The notes under the pieces: generated by a model | What the model saw: the letters and a program-made list of their open reading frames with translations, nothing else | The model's database searches: none | What the model was told of the DNA's origin: nothing | Shown here: piece after piece, positions 14,972 to 24,335 of the stretch | Position numbering within the stretch: position 1 is the stretch's first letter | How the letters are laid out: the number at the start of each line of letters is the position of its first letter | Assembly: GCA_052161625.1 (NCBI GenBank) | Contig: CP197412.1 | Source: JBKCUI01 sp052161625 | Lineage (GTDB): Bacteria; Planctomycetota; Planctomycetia; Pirellulales; Pirellulaceae | Direction: 5' to 3' (one strand) | DNA: 64,000 nucleotides | Made by a program: the position numbers and the translations under genes

Positions 14972-17900
14972 ATGGAAGCGAGAATGGGAGCGCCCATCAA
15001 CCGTGGCGAACTGCAAGGAATGAGATGGGGCGAGCGTTTGCTGAATCCTTCGTTTCCGTACATACCGCTCACTTTCTTGAGTTTGACGCTCCTCTCGACA
15101 CTCTACTCGTACCACCATTTCTCGATGATGGAGGAGAATGAGGCCCGTAGCGAAGTTGCGAATTCCATTTCTCGGGTTGTGCATGACCTTGAGAATCAGA
15201 GTTTACAGATGGAGCGACTCTCGATCGGACTTGCCTATTCTGCCAGTCTCATCGATTTCACGGACAGACAGCGATTCTTAGAGGCGGTCGATACTTTTCA
15301 GTCGGAGAACCTGCTTCCTCAAGACACCTATTTATTGGTGATCGATATCGAGGGGCGGATTGTCAATCGATTGGATGTGGGCAAGGGTGAGTTCGGGCTA
15401 AAGGAACTGGCGCACGAGATCGACGCCGCCCTGAAGAGCGCTGATTCGGGGAGATTCAACCCGGTCCCAGAAGCGATTTTGGGCCTACGTCAGATGTCGG
15501 AGGAAGGGCCCAGTAGTGATGATTTTTGGGTTGCTTACTGCAATCGTATCAAGAGCAACCAGACGACGGAACCTTATACCATTGCGCTGATCACGACCGC
15601 GTCGAATTTTCTGAAGACCGACTCGATTTTAGATCCCTCCGATGATGGAGTACATGTCGTCGCGAAGCTTTTTCAAGACGGGGACATGCCGAATACGTTT
15701 GTTCTAAATGCCAACCCTAACCTCGCTACTTGGTCTCCGACGGAACAGATGCTGGAGTCGAGTGTCTCGATAGGCAACATGCAGTGGACGGTTAAGGGGG
15801 GAGTTCCGGAGAGCAGCGTTGGTTTCGCGGCATACCGGCCTTTAATCCTCTCGGGATGTGTCATGGTTGCAGGGCTGCTGCTCACATCCATCATTACACG
15901 GACCATCGGTGCATGCACAACTCGGATGTACAGTATCCAGCGCCGATTGGACATCGCCGCCCACGAGGTTAGTGAGGGATTGTGGTATTGGGATGCACGA
16001 TCCCATGAACTCTGGTTCAATCCAAGGTTTTCGACACTTCTCGCGGTGCGGCCCCCCCGAGAGCTGACCCAATTGACAGATTTCTTTGTCGGACTGGCGA
16101 TCGATGAAGACAAGCCCAAGCTGAAAACGTTCTTTGCGGAGTTCCTCGCGGGCGGGTATCAGAAGGAAGTCTCGTTTCGAATCGCTATTTCAACAGGTAT
16201 CAGTGTATGGCGCAAAATCCGACTGGCATTTCACCGGGATAAAAAGAACCAAATCTCGTACGTCGCCGGCTCGATCCAAGACGTCCACGGCCAGCGTATT
16301 ACCGAGGAATTGCTCGCACAAAGCGAGCACCGGTGGAAGTCGGCAGTGGAAGGAAACGGCGATGGCCTTTGGGACTGGGATATCGTCAGCGGTTCGGTCA
16401 TTTTCTCCAATCTATGGAAGGAGATGATTGGATACGAACCCAGCGAGATTGAAAATGATTTCAGTCAATGGTTGTCGCTCATCCATCAGGACGATGTGCC
16501 CTCGACATTTGAAAAGCTCAATAAGCACTTGCGATCTGAAACCGAGCACTATGAAACTCAGTTTCGGCTTCGTTGCAAAGACGGGACATGGAAATGGATC
16601 TTGGCGAGAGGCATGGTGGTTAGCCGGAACGAATACGGAGAAGCTCTTCGAATGATTGGGACCCATACGGACATCAGTACGAGGAAGGAGATTGAGGTAA
16701 GAACTCAACAGCTCGCATCCATCGTCAACTGTTCCGGGGACGCGATCATCCGAGAATCACTGGACGGGATCATCGAGACTTGGAACCATGGTGCGGAACT
16801 GCTTTTCGGTTATCCGGCGAACAAGGCCATTGGAAAACCGTTGAAGATGCTTTATCGGGACCAGGATGAATGTGTCTACCAGAGATCCCACGACTCGGTT
16901 TGGAAGGGGGAAGTGTTGCGCATTTTGGATGCTGCCCTTGTTTCCGAAGATCGATCGGAGCGAGCCGTTTCCATCGTGGCATCACCCATCTTTGATCCCC
17001 ATGGGCGCGTGATTGCAGCCTCTTATATCTACCATGATATTTCCGACTTTAAGGTGTCCGCTGCGCAGCTCAAGATTGCACGTGAGTTGGCCGAACAAGC
17101 CAACCGAAGCAAGAGTGAGTTTCTCGCCAACATGAGCCATGAAATTCGGACTCCGATGACAGCCATTATCGGCTACTCAAGCTTGATGAAGGATTGCTTA
17201 GCCCCACACGACCTGCCTCGCGAATTCGAAGACTATATAGACACCATTCAGCGAAACAGCAAGCATCTACTCTCTCTGATCAACGACATCCTCGACTTGT
17301 CCAAAATTGAGGCTGGCAAAATCGATATCGAGATCGCGGCATTCAGCCTTCGAATTCTTCTCGCAGACGTCATCGGTTCGATGCAGAGCAAAGCGATGGA
17401 AAAAGGAATTCGATTCACGCTGGAGACCATTGAACCGTTTCCCATCACCGTGGTTTCCGATCCGACTCGATTACGGCAGATCCTCATCAATTTGATCGGA
17501 AATGCAATCAAGTTTACGCATGAAGGTACCGTACAGGTTCGATGCGAATATGAGACGGCTCGCAATACGCTGAGCGTGATGATTCGCGACACGGGGATCG
17601 GAATGTCGCCATTGCAAATGCAAAGGTTATTTCAACCATTCCAGCAAGCGGACTCAACGACTAGCCGCAAGTATGGTGGAACAGGATTAGGGCTTAGTAT
17701 TAGCAAACGCCTAGCAACCATGCTCCACGGAGACATTCGCGTAGAAAGTACGCTAGGCCAGGGGAGTGTCTTTACGCTGGAAGTAAATTGCAACGCGACC
17801 TTCAAACCTGAAAGTACACTGGGCAAACACGAAAGTACACTGGGTCCAAGTGTGCCGGCAGAGGAAGCAAAAGAGTGCACCCCTGTGCAGGTCGCTCCTT

Positions 17901-18367
17901 CAACTCAATCCGACCAACGGGTAAAGCGGTTAGCAGGGATGCGAATATTGTTGGTCGAAGACGGTCCGGATAATCGAAGGTTGATTTCTTATTTCCTGCA
18001 ACGAGATGGCGCCTCAGTCACTCTAGCTAGCGATGGATTGGAAGCGTTGGAGAAGATCGAGCCGTCCCTGGCGACCGACCCACTAAGCAATCCGTTTGAT
18101 TTGATCATTACCGATATCCAGATGCCAAACATGGATGGAATTGAACTGACGAGACGGGTGCGATCGCTTGAAATCGATATTCCGATCATTGCACTGACTG
18201 CGAACGCGATGAAAGGTGACAGCGATTTTTGTCTTGCGAGCGGCTGTAGTTGCTACTTGCCAAAACCGATTGATCGCGAATCGCTGATCTCGAGCTGTGA
18301 AACGCTGGCTGCCTCCGCGCTAGAGCGAATGGGGGTCGTTTTGCAGAGTGTTCAAACATCTGGGTAA
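14972..18367 (+). CDS. Membrane-bound hybrid sensor histidine kinase (PAS repeats, HisKA, HATPase, receiver)
   Basis: A protein of 1131 residues. A membrane helix near 30-45 (YIPLTFLSLTLLSTLYSY) and another near 290-312 (LILSGCVMVAGLLLTSIIT) enclose a periplasmic sensor domain. Three PAS units follow (WDARSHELWFNPRF; WDWDIVSGSVIFSN; IVNCSGDAIIRESLDG). The HisKA H-box is FLANMSHEIRTPM; the ATPase boxes are NLIGNAIKFTHEG, DTGIGM and GGTGLGLSISK. A C-terminal receiver has its acceptor Asp in LIITDIQMPNMDG and its Lys in YLPKPID. Between ATPase and receiver E-S-T-L-G occurs three times, a small slippage-type repeat. Starts at 14972 and 14984 are both possible. With a receiver but no HPt of its own, it likely hands phosphate to a separate HPt such as that at 13404. 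Its end overlaps the next gene. Confidence 0.92.
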   Translation: MEARMGAPINRGELQGMRWGERLLNPSFPYIPLTFLSLTLLSTLYSYHHFSMMEENEARSEVANSISRVVHDLENQSLQMERLSIGLAYSASLIDFTDRQRFLEAVDTFQSENLLPQDTYLLVIDIEGRIVNRLDVGKGEFGLKELAHEIDAALKSADSGRFNPVPEAILGLRQMSEEGPSSDDFWVAYCNRIKSNQTTEPYTIALITTASNFLKTDSILDPSDDGVHVVAKLFQDGDMPNTFVLNANPNLATWSPTEQMLESSVSIGNMQWTVKGGVPESSVGFAAYRPLILSGCVMVAGLLLTSIITRTIGACTTRMYSIQRRLDIAAHEVSEGLWYWDARSHELWFNPRFSTLLAVRPPRELTQLTDFFVGLAIDEDKPKLKTFFAEFLAGGYQKEVSFRIAISTGISVWRKIRLAFHRDKKNQISYVAGSIQDVHGQRITEELLAQSEHRWKSAVEGNGDGLWDWDIVSGSVIFSNLWKEMIGYEPSEIENDFSQWLSLIHQDDVPSTFEKLNKHLRSETEHYETQFRLRCKDGTWKWILARGMVVSRNEYGEALRMIGTHTDISTRKEIEVRTQQLASIVNCSGDAIIRESLDGIIETWNHGAELLFGYPANKAIGKPLKMLYRDQDECVYQRSHDSVWKGEVLRILDAALVSEDRSERAVSIVASPIFDPHGRVIAASYIYHDISDFKVSAAQLKIARELAEQANRSKSEFLANMSHEIRTPMTAIIGYSSLMKDCLAPHDLPREFEDYIDTIQRNSKHLLSLINDILDLSKIEAGKIDIEIAAFSLRILLADVIGSMQSKAMEKGIRFTLETIEPFPITVVSDPTRLRQILINLIGNAIKFTHEGTVQVRCEYETARNTLSVMIRDTGIGMSPLQMQRLFQPFQQADSTTSRKYGGTGLGLSISKRLATMLHGDIRVESTLGQGSVFTLEVNCNATFKPESTLGKHESTLGPSVPAEEAKECTPVQVAPSTQSDQRVKRLAGMRILLVEDGPDNRRLISYFLQRDGASVTLASDGLEALEKIEPSLATDPLSNPFDLIITDIQMPNMDGIELTRRVRSLEIDIPIIALTANAMKGDSDFCLASGCSCYLPKPIDRESLISSCETLAASALERMGVVLQSVQTSG

Positions 18368-19858
18368 GGTGATTTTCATCCCAAGCCCCCTTTTACGGCG
18401 TCTCGAAGCGTGCATCGAACCATGGTGAGCACGTATAATCTCTGTCGAGATGCTAAGTCCAAGCCCCGTTCCAGTGGGTTTGGTCGTTACATAGGGATCG
18501 AACATCTTCTCCAGGATCTCTTCGGACACACCAGCCCCATTGTCGATCGTCTGCAACTGGACCCATTGATCGTTCGTTCGAACACTGACCAGAAATATCG
18601 GTCGTTTGGGACGAGTGCAATCCATAGCGTCAATGGAATTGCTAATGATGTTAGCAAGCACCTGTTGTAGTTGGACGTAATCACCCATGAGGTACCCGGC
18701 ATCCAGGGGAATTCTCGTCTTGGTTACAACTCCTACGCGCTCGAACTCCTTCTCAAACAAAGCAAGTGTGTCATAGATCCAGCTGGCAATTTCGACTTTG
18801 CTGAAAGGGGCGATCTCTCTTCGAAGAAACTGACGAAGTCGCGCGAGGACCCCCGATGCTCGCTGAGTTTGCTTTTCGACAATGTCAAGGGTGTGATCGA
18901 GTTCCTCCTTGGTGAGGTTCTGCCGTTGCAAGCCAATCCGTATGCCCCCCAAGTAGTTGGCGATTGTCGCGAGCGGTTGGTTAATCTCATGCGAAAGCGA
19001 GTCGGCAACCAGCGTAGCGATCGAATTGTTCTGAGCTCGAAATAATTCCTCCCGACGTAGCGCGATCCTGCTTTGATTCTGAAAACTACGCTCAATATCT
19101 TTAAAAATGGCGGCATATCCAATTCTCTCCGTATCCGCCCCTCTCAAGGATATGAACTTGAGATCGATCAGCCGAGCTTCATCGACTTCCGACGACGGAC
19201 GAAGCAGAGACAAACGAACAGTACCGTTCCAGTTCATCTGGGTGCTCAGGTGATTAAAAATGGTCACAAGCAGATTGCGACTGCTGTGCTCCACAATGGG
19301 GTCGATCAGCATCCATTGCGTCATCGGCGTGCCGACGACCACATCCCAAGTTGCGTCAAACAATCGGAGCAAGGGACTATTGGCGAAGATAATGCGTTGG
19401 CGGTGGTCCAACGCTAACGCAAAATCATCCAATGCGTCGAGCAGATTCAATTGGAGCAAACAGTCCCTTTGTTTGAGAGACAAGGCGCTTCTCAAACAAG
19501 CGCTCCATGCTCTGTTTACTTGGGCGGTGAGCTCGTGAATACCTTTCGCCTTTTCGATATACGAAAAGGCTTGGATCGCGAGAGCCCGTACTACACTTTC
19601 GTATCGAGTGTCGGAGGTGAATATCAGGATCTTGATATCCGGAGATCGCGTTGCGATAACTTGCGCGACATCCAGTCCGTTGTCATCCGATAGCCCAACG
19701 TCGATAATCGCGATGGCAAACCGATCACTTTCGACGAGATCCATGGCTTCGGCCGCTGTTTCGCAAACGGAGACTTGAAATCCCGATTTATGAAGAGCGA
19801 CTTGCACCAGGGTGCGGAGATAGTGGTCATCCTCTACTAAAAGTACGTTGGGTTCCAT
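18320..19858 (-). CDS. Soluble histidine kinase with N-terminal receiver
   Basis: A protein of 512 residues without membrane segments. Residues 1-120 are a receiver (NVLLVEDDHYLRT, acceptor Asp in IAIIDVGLSDDNG, Thr/Ser in LIFTSD, Lys in YIEKAKG). A PAS-like part follows (LDALDDFALALDHRQRIIFANSPLLRLF). The H-box is LSHEINQPLATIANYL, a type found in DctB/FixL-like kinases, and the ATPase boxes are ANIISNSIDAM, DNGAGV and TGTGLGLSIS. It follows the FixJ-type regulator by 20 bases and has AAGGA six bases before the ATG, so the two form an operon and a likely cognate pair. Its 3' end overlaps the hybrid kinase gene by 48 bases in antisense. Confidence 0.9.
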   Translation of the reverse strand: MEPNVLLVEDDHYLRTLVQVALHKSGFQVSVCETAAEAMDLVESDRFAIAIIDVGLSDDNGLDVAQVIATRSPDIKILIFTSDTRYESVVRALAIQAFSYIEKAKGIHELTAQVNRAWSACLRSALSLKQRDCLLQLNLLDALDDFALALDHRQRIIFANSPLLRLFDATWDVVVGTPMTQWMLIDPIVEHSSRNLLVTIFNHLSTQMNWNGTVRLSLLRPSSEVDEARLIDLKFISLRGADTERIGYAAIFKDIERSFQNQSRIALRREELFRAQNNSIATLVADSLSHEINQPLATIANYLGGIRIGLQRQNLTKEELDHTLDIVEKQTQRASGVLARLRQFLRREIAPFSKVEIASWIYDTLALFEKEFERVGVVTKTRIPLDAGYLMGDYVQLQQVLANIISNSIDAMDCTRPKRPIFLVSVRTNDQWVQLQTIDNGAGVSEEILEKMFDPYVTTKPTGTGLGLSISTEIIRAHHGSMHASRRRKRGLGMKITLPRCLNTLQNDPHSL

Positions 19859-19878
19859 CGCAGTCCTTGCCTTCGCGG

Positions 19879-20487
19879 TCAGTCGCGGTATTTCAAAAGT
19901 TCGACTGTCGAGCGCACACCCAGTTTCCGTTTGAGGTTGGTCTTGTGTACTTCCACCGTCTTGCAGCTGATTCCAAGTTTGGAAGCAATCTGCTTGGACA
20001 GCATCCCCTCGATAAGCAAGTTCATGACCTCGCGTTCGCGGGTGGAGAGCGAATTTCGACGCTCTACCAAATCGATACGTAGTACACGATCGCTAGCGGC
20101 TTGAGAACTGCTGACAACGGCGTCTTGAACCAGCGTCAAGAGCTTGGTCGCATCGACCGGTTTCTCCAAAAAATGCGAAGCTCCGAGTTTCATCGATTCA
20201 ACGGCAACCGCGATCGTTCCAAATCCGGTTAGGAAGATAAAAGGCTGAATCGAATGAAGGGAATTCAAGTAATGGGCCAAATCGATCCCGTTCTCTTCAC
20301 CAATTCGAAGGTCGAAGATGCAGCAGCCGATCCGATTGGGGTCAAACGCATTCTGAAAGGACTCGATATCTGCAAACGTTTGAACCTGCCACCCAACTTT
20401 GCTTAAAAGGAAGCGCAAACTGGCTCGAACCCCCTCGTCGTCGTCGACGACATAAACGATGGCTTGACCGGAGATTGGATCGGTCAT
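19879..20487 (-). CDS. FixJ/NarL-type response regulator
   Basis: A 202-residue regulator. The receiver has YVVDDDEGVR, acceptor Asp in CCIFDLRIGEENG, Thr in IFLTGFG and Lys in HFLEKPVD, in the FixJ/TodT style (F-L-E-K-P). The C-terminal LuxR helix-turn-helix is LSTREREVMNLLIEGMLSKQIA, then ISCKTVEVHKTNLKRKLGV. GAGG lies six bases before the ATG. It heads an operon with the soluble kinase at 18320-19858, which is probably its phosphodonor. Targets are unknown; the nearby deaminase, sulfatase or glycan genes are only possibilities. Confidence 0.92.
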   Translation of the reverse strand: MTDPISGQAIVYVVDDDEGVRASLRFLLSKVGWQVQTFADIESFQNAFDPNRIGCCIFDLRIGEENGIDLAHYLNSLHSIQPFIFLTGFGTIAVAVESMKLGASHFLEKPVDATKLLTLVQDAVVSSSQAASDRVLRIDLVERRNSLSTREREVMNLLIEGMLSKQIASKLGISCKTVEVHKTNLKRKLGVRSTVELLKYRD

Positions 20488-20603
20488 GAGAAGCCTCGCG
20501 GTGCGTGAGAAAGGGAGGTTGCTGTTCGCCTGCCGCTGCGGGCGTTTGATTTATTACATACGATCGAGGACAGCGCTTCTACATGGGGCGAATCGAAACC
20601 CTA

Positions 20604-21926
20604 TTATTTTTCCAAAATTCTTTCGGTCACGGTGCTTAACAGTTTTCCGTTGGAGAGAACGGAAACGATGCGAGTGCCGATCGAGACATTCTCTGCGTCG
20701 AACTGAACGGAGCCCGAGTCGGCGTCCAAAGTGAGCGAGTAACCTCTGGCAAGAGTCTTTAAGGGGCTGAGCGCCTCGAGGACTTGAGCGAAACGCTCCA
20801 GCTGCTGTTGCGTTTGATCGACCCGTCGATCCAGGGAGTCGTCGAGATCGCGCATGACCTCGTCCAGTCGCTGCACAGGGACTTCGAGCATGCGATGTGG
20901 ATCTTCGATCACGGGACGAGAGATCATCGCATCGAGCTTTGCGATAGATCGCTCCCATTGGCCCTGGACTCCCAACCAAAGGCGCTCTCGCGTATTCTCG
21001 AGATAGTCCAGAAACTCCTCCTTGCTTGGGGCGACACGTTCAGCGGCTTCCGTGGGTGTGAGCGCGCGGACATCGGCCGCGAGATCGCACAGAGTAACGT
21101 CGATCTCATGGCCGACTGCGGATATGGTGGGGATTGGACAGGAGGCAACGGCTCGGACGACTTCTTCTTCGTTGAAGGCCCAAAGGTCCTCGAGCGAGCC
21201 TCCACCTCGACCGACGACGAGGACATCCAATGGGGGATTGAGCAGAGCGGCCACTTCGATTCCCCTAGCGATTTCCTCGGCGGCTCCCTCACCTTGTACT
21301 TTCGCTGGGATGATAATTACGGTAGCCAGTGGCCATCGCCGACGGAGGACTTGCGCGAAATCGTGAATGGCAGCTCCGGACGGGCTCGTTACGAATCCGA
21401 TTCGCTGCGGGAATCGAGGCAATGGTTTCTTATTTTCCGCTTCGAAGAGCCCTTCTTTCTGAAGCTTCGCGAACAGACGACGGAACGCAGCCTGCAACGC
21501 GCCGATGCCCTGCTCCTCGATCTTCTGAACAACGATCTGATAGGTCCCTCGGGGTGCATACACGTCGATTCGACCTTGAACGAGTACAGCCATTCCCTCG
21601 CGAAGGTCGATTCCGAGTTTCTCCCAAGTCGATCGCCAAAGGACTGCCGCGAGCTGCCCCGATGCATCTTTCAACGTGAAGTAGACGTGTCCGGCCGACG
21701 ACTGTACCAAGTTCCCGATTTCGCCAGAGACCCAAACAGTCGGGATCGATTGGGTCAATAACTTCTTGACCCACTCGTTGAGCTGAGTCACGGAAAGGGG
21801 AGCATCGGAGCTGGCTCCCGGAGCCGATTTCGGCTTTTTGGATCCTTGGTTTGAACGACTCGATGCACCGATTTCCTCGTCACCAAAGAAGCCGTCTTCG
21901 TCTTCGCTCCAAAGAAAGCCGCTCAT
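20604..21926 (-). CDS. xseA: Exodeoxyribonuclease VII large subunit
   Basis: A 440-residue protein. Residues 40-150 form the OB-fold (LSVTQLNEWVKKLL, VWVSGEIGNLVQSSAGHVYFTLKD), and the catalytic region carries RIGFVTSPSGAAIHDFAQVLRRRWP, VVGRGGGSLEDLWAFNEEEV and SAVGHEIDVTLCDLAADVRALTP, all hallmarks of XseA. A coiled region follows and the end is LKTLARGYSLT. The first 40 residues (acidic, then Ser/Lys/Pro-rich) are an extra leader. The enzyme degrades single-stranded DNA with the small subunit XseB; no xseB is visible nearby. The start overlaps the stop of the DUF374 gene as ATGA, so translation is probably coupled. Confidence 0.95.
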   Translation of the reverse strand: MSGFLWSEDEDGFFGDEEIGASSRSNQGSKKPKSAPGASSDAPLSVTQLNEWVKKLLTQSIPTVWVSGEIGNLVQSSAGHVYFTLKDASGQLAAVLWRSTWEKLGIDLREGMAVLVQGRIDVYAPRGTYQIVVQKIEEQGIGALQAAFRRLFAKLQKEGLFEAENKKPLPRFPQRIGFVTSPSGAAIHDFAQVLRRRWPLATVIIIPAKVQGEGAAEEIARGIEVAALLNPPLDVLVVGRGGGSLEDLWAFNEEEVVRAVASCPIPTISAVGHEIDVTLCDLAADVRALTPTEAAERVAPSKEEFLDYLENTRERLWLGVQGQWERSIAKLDAMISRPVIEDPHRMLEVPVQRLDEVMRDLDDSLDRRVDQTQQQLERFAQVLEALSPLKTLARGYSLTLDADSGSVQFDAENVSIGTRIVSVLSNGKLLSTVTERILEK

Positions 21927-22675
21927 AGATGAATGGTTCCTGCTGAGGCAGCGAAGAAAGGGGCTTCTCCATCGATGGATTCACCGCTTTGAGCCCAAGC
22001 TTCTGCCTGCCGCGTAACGGCCTCCAGGCTCGATTCCACCTTCTCCCGCGTTGCTTCGACTTCGTCGCGCGAGATTTTTTTCGGGACGCGGATGGCTTCG
22101 CCCATGATAGATCGAACACGCGATCCGGGTTTGGGGATTGCGAAACAGTCCCAAGCTCGATGGAAACGCCATGGATTCTCGTACCCGCAACCGAGAGGAA
22201 CGATAGGAATTCCAAGCAAACTGGCCAAGTAGATACATCCGCTGGATGCGACGCGGCGAGGGCCAAGCGGGCCATCGGGGGTAATCACCAAGCTCTTTCC
22301 GCGAAGCTGTTTGACGATTTTCAAAACCGCTTGAGCCCCCCCGTTTGCGGTCGACCCTCTCACCGCATCGTATCCGAATCCTTTTGCAAGCCCGATCAAC
22401 CAGTCGGCGTCGCGATGGCGACTGGCTAGGAGAACCAATCCCGTGTCTCGGCGCATGCAGCAGGGGACCAGCATGTATTCGTGCCAGAACACGTAAATGG
22501 CTGGACCCGAAAAACGATGCGAAATCGGGTCGAGCGATGGATCGTCTCGCAAGATTTTTGCATCCAACGTTTGAGTCCAACCCACCAAGACCGATGCAAT
22601 CGAATTCCCCGCAACGCGGATCGCCGTTGCTCGCATCGCGGACCGCAATCGATTCACTATGGGCGTACCTGCCAT
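21923..22675 (-). CDS. DUF374-type acyltransferase (lysophospholipid acyltransferase superfamily)
   Basis: A protein of about 250 residues of the DUF374 group. YVFWHEYMLVPC, LLASRHRDADWLIGLAKGFG, GAQAVLKIVKQL and LVITPDGPLGPRRVASSG follow the order of this family, in which S-x-H-x-D (here SRHRD) and T-P-D-G-P-x-G-P-R are catalytic or binding segments. It is likely involved in lipid A or membrane lipid acylation. The start at 22673-22675 overlaps the end of dapF; a later ATG at 22634-22636 is the alternative. It lies between dapF and xseA in one transcription direction with overlapping ends. Confidence 0.87.
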   Translation of the reverse strand: MAGTPIVNRLRSAMRATAIRVAGNSIASVLVGWTQTLDAKILRDDPSLDPISHRFSGPAIYVFWHEYMLVPCCMRRDTGLVLLASRHRDADWLIGLAKGFGYDAVRGSTANGGAQAVLKIVKQLRGKSLVITPDGPLGPRRVASSGCIYLASLLGIPIVPLGCGYENPWRFHRAWDCFAIPKPGSRVRSIMGEAIRVPKKISRDEVEATREKVESSLEAVTRQAEAWAQSGESIDGEAPFFAASAGTIHL

Positions 22676-23520
22676 CTTCCGGTGAATACCTCGGTCGCTG
22701 GACCGGTCATGAAGACGTGGTTGGATGCTTCGTCCCATCGGAGCATCAATTGACCACCAATCAAATTATTGAGGATAGTGCGGTCGGTGTGGCCCGTTAA
22801 CACTCCAGCCACACAGACAGCGCTGGCTCCAGTCCCACACGCCCACGTCTCGCCGGAACCTCTCTCCCAAGTCCGCTGGCGAACTTCGCCGCGTGCCAAG
22901 ATTTCAACGAACTCCACGTTGGTCCGTTTGGGAAATCGATCATCCCGTTCGATCAATGGACCGATTCCCAATACCAATTCATCTGTCGCTTCCGGGACGA
23001 AGATGACGCAGTGCGGATTCCCCATGGACACACAAGTCGCGTAGAGCTTGTGCCCTCGATACTCGAGTGGAACGTTGATCGCTGACTCGGTCGGTGGCAC
23101 CAACGTCGTCGGGATCTTAGCACCTTCTAATCGAGGTTCCCCCATGTCAACCGTGATGCGTTCTGCCAACCCATCCTGGATATCGAGCACTAGTTGCAGA
23201 ACACCAGCGCCCGTCTCAATCGCGAGTCGCTCCTTCGTCGCAATGCCATGGTCATGCACGTACTTGGCGACGCAGCGTATGCCGTTCCCGCACATCTCCG
23301 ACTCGCTGCCATCGGCGTTGAACATGCGCATGCGCGCGTCAGCTTTGTCGCTAGGAAGAATCAGGATCATTCCATCGCCACCCACCCCGAATCGGCGATG
23401 GGATATATCGATCGCCAGCTTCTCAAGATCATCAGGAAGCTGTGTGTCAAACCCGTTGATGTACACGTAGTCGTTTCCGGCACCGTGCATCTTTGTAAAT
23501 TCGATTGTGTTCGCCATCAT
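22657..23520 (-). CDS. dapF: Diaminopimelate epimerase
   Basis: A protein of 287 residues, normal length for DapF. The two catalytic cysteines are in EMCGNGIRC and WACGTGASA; FTKMHGAGNDYVYING is the conserved N-terminal segment, and MGNPHCV and ERGSGET the other signatures. It converts LL- to meso-diaminopimelate for lysine and peptidoglycan synthesis in the cytoplasm. Peptidoglycan is present in planctomycetes according to more recent work, so the gene fits. The ORF opens with two adjacent Met codons. It starts two bases after the FHA gene, so the genes share a message. Confidence 0.96.
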   Translation of the reverse strand: MMANTIEFTKMHGAGNDYVYINGFDTQLPDDLEKLAIDISHRRFGVGGDGMILILPSDKADARMRMFNADGSESEMCGNGIRCVAKYVHDHGIATKERLAIETGAGVLQLVLDIQDGLAERITVDMGEPRLEGAKIPTTLVPPTESAINVPLEYRGHKLYATCVSMGNPHCVIFVPEATDELVLGIGPLIERDDRFPKRTNVEFVEILARGEVRQRTWERGSGETWACGTGASAVCVAGVLTGHTDRTILNNLIGGQLMLRWDEASNHVFMTGPATEVFTGRWQVRP

Positions 23521-23522
23521 CC

Positions 23523-24191
23523 TTATCCAGGTAAACGAAATTCGGGATCCGCGATTCCCCGGATCAACTCTGCGAGACGACTATACATTTGCAACATGAG
23601 TTGCCAAGTCCCCAGATCGATCTCGATCTTCGGCTTCTTATCGTGGATGTGCACGGTCTCGATGACTTCACCCAATCGTGCGTGGAAGTACTCGAACAAC
23701 TCTGCAAGCTGGGCCGCCTGACTGGGGCTTAATCGATCCGGCAGCTGCGGAGGCTGGTTCAGATCTCGGAGCATTCGCACCGACTCGGCAAGCCCTGGAG
23801 CCAGATCGAAATCACCAAGATCTTCGCCGGCTGCCCCCTTTTTGCTTTGCGCCTCCTCGATCGAAGTCTGATTCTCCTGGACTCGAGAAGCGATCTGCTC
23901 GTGGGTGCCGAACAGGAGCATGCTTCGACCAACATGGATGATGTCCCCGAAGCGAAGAATCCGGAGTTGGCAGTCCTGCCCATTCACGCGAGTCCCGTTG
24001 GTGCTTTCCAAGTCTGTTAGGACGAGGTGGTCATTGTCTTCCTGGATCTTGCAATGAAAGCGACTGATTCGCTCATCGTTGAGCTGAATCGTGTTTCCCT
24101 CCTCACGGCCGATGGTGATGGGGGTTTTGAGGTCGGAAAAGACTTTCCCGCGATCGGCTCCTTGAACAATTCGGAGCGTCAATTTCGTCAT
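23523..24191 (-). CDS. FHA-domain protein
   Basis: A protein of 222 residues. The first 95 form a forkhead-associated domain: ITIGREEGNTIQL, then ISRFHCKI and LTDLESTNGTRVNG, with the conserved G-R, S-x-x-H and N-G residues that bind phosphothreonine. The rest is charged and helical (LSPSQAAQLAELFEYFHARL, WQLMLQMYSRLAELI), without a catalytic domain I recognise. The ATG at 24189-24191 has GAGGTG about five bases upstream, which rules out a longer start at 24251. It sits ahead of dapF. It probably recruits a phosphorylated partner of a Ser/Thr kinase that is not in the window. Confidence 0.9.
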   Translation of the reverse strand: MTKLTLRIVQGADRGKVFSDLKTPITIGREEGNTIQLNDERISRFHCKIQEDNDHLVLTDLESTNGTRVNGQDCQLRILRFGDIIHVGRSMLLFGTHEQIASRVQENQTSIEEAQSKKGAAGEDLGDFDLAPGLAESVRMLRDLNQPPQLPDRLSPSQAAQLAELFEYFHARLGEVIETVHIHDKKPKIEIDLGTWQLMLQMYSRLAELIRGIADPEFRLPG

Positions 24192-24335
24192 GCCCACCTC
24201 GAGTCTCGGTTGATACGTTTCGTTGGGGTGCCCAGGCCGCCCCGAAATCAATTGGAAAAGGCCAGGACGTGTAGTTTAGCCTATCTGTCTTGCTCCCCAA
24301 CCCACACTCGTATGAAAATGGCTGATGGGTCCATC

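Noticed and set aside
14321..15184. A 287-codon minus-strand frame spanning the LuxR regulator start and the intergenic region
   Set aside because: It overlaps the true LuxR-type gene in another frame and has no recognisable motif; the short MHLMKVHVIVPVLSPLE part looked protein-like but is probably chance.
20784..21761. A 325-codon plus-strand frame across xseA
   Set aside because: The minus strand encodes all the XseA signatures here, and the plus-strand translation matches nothing known.
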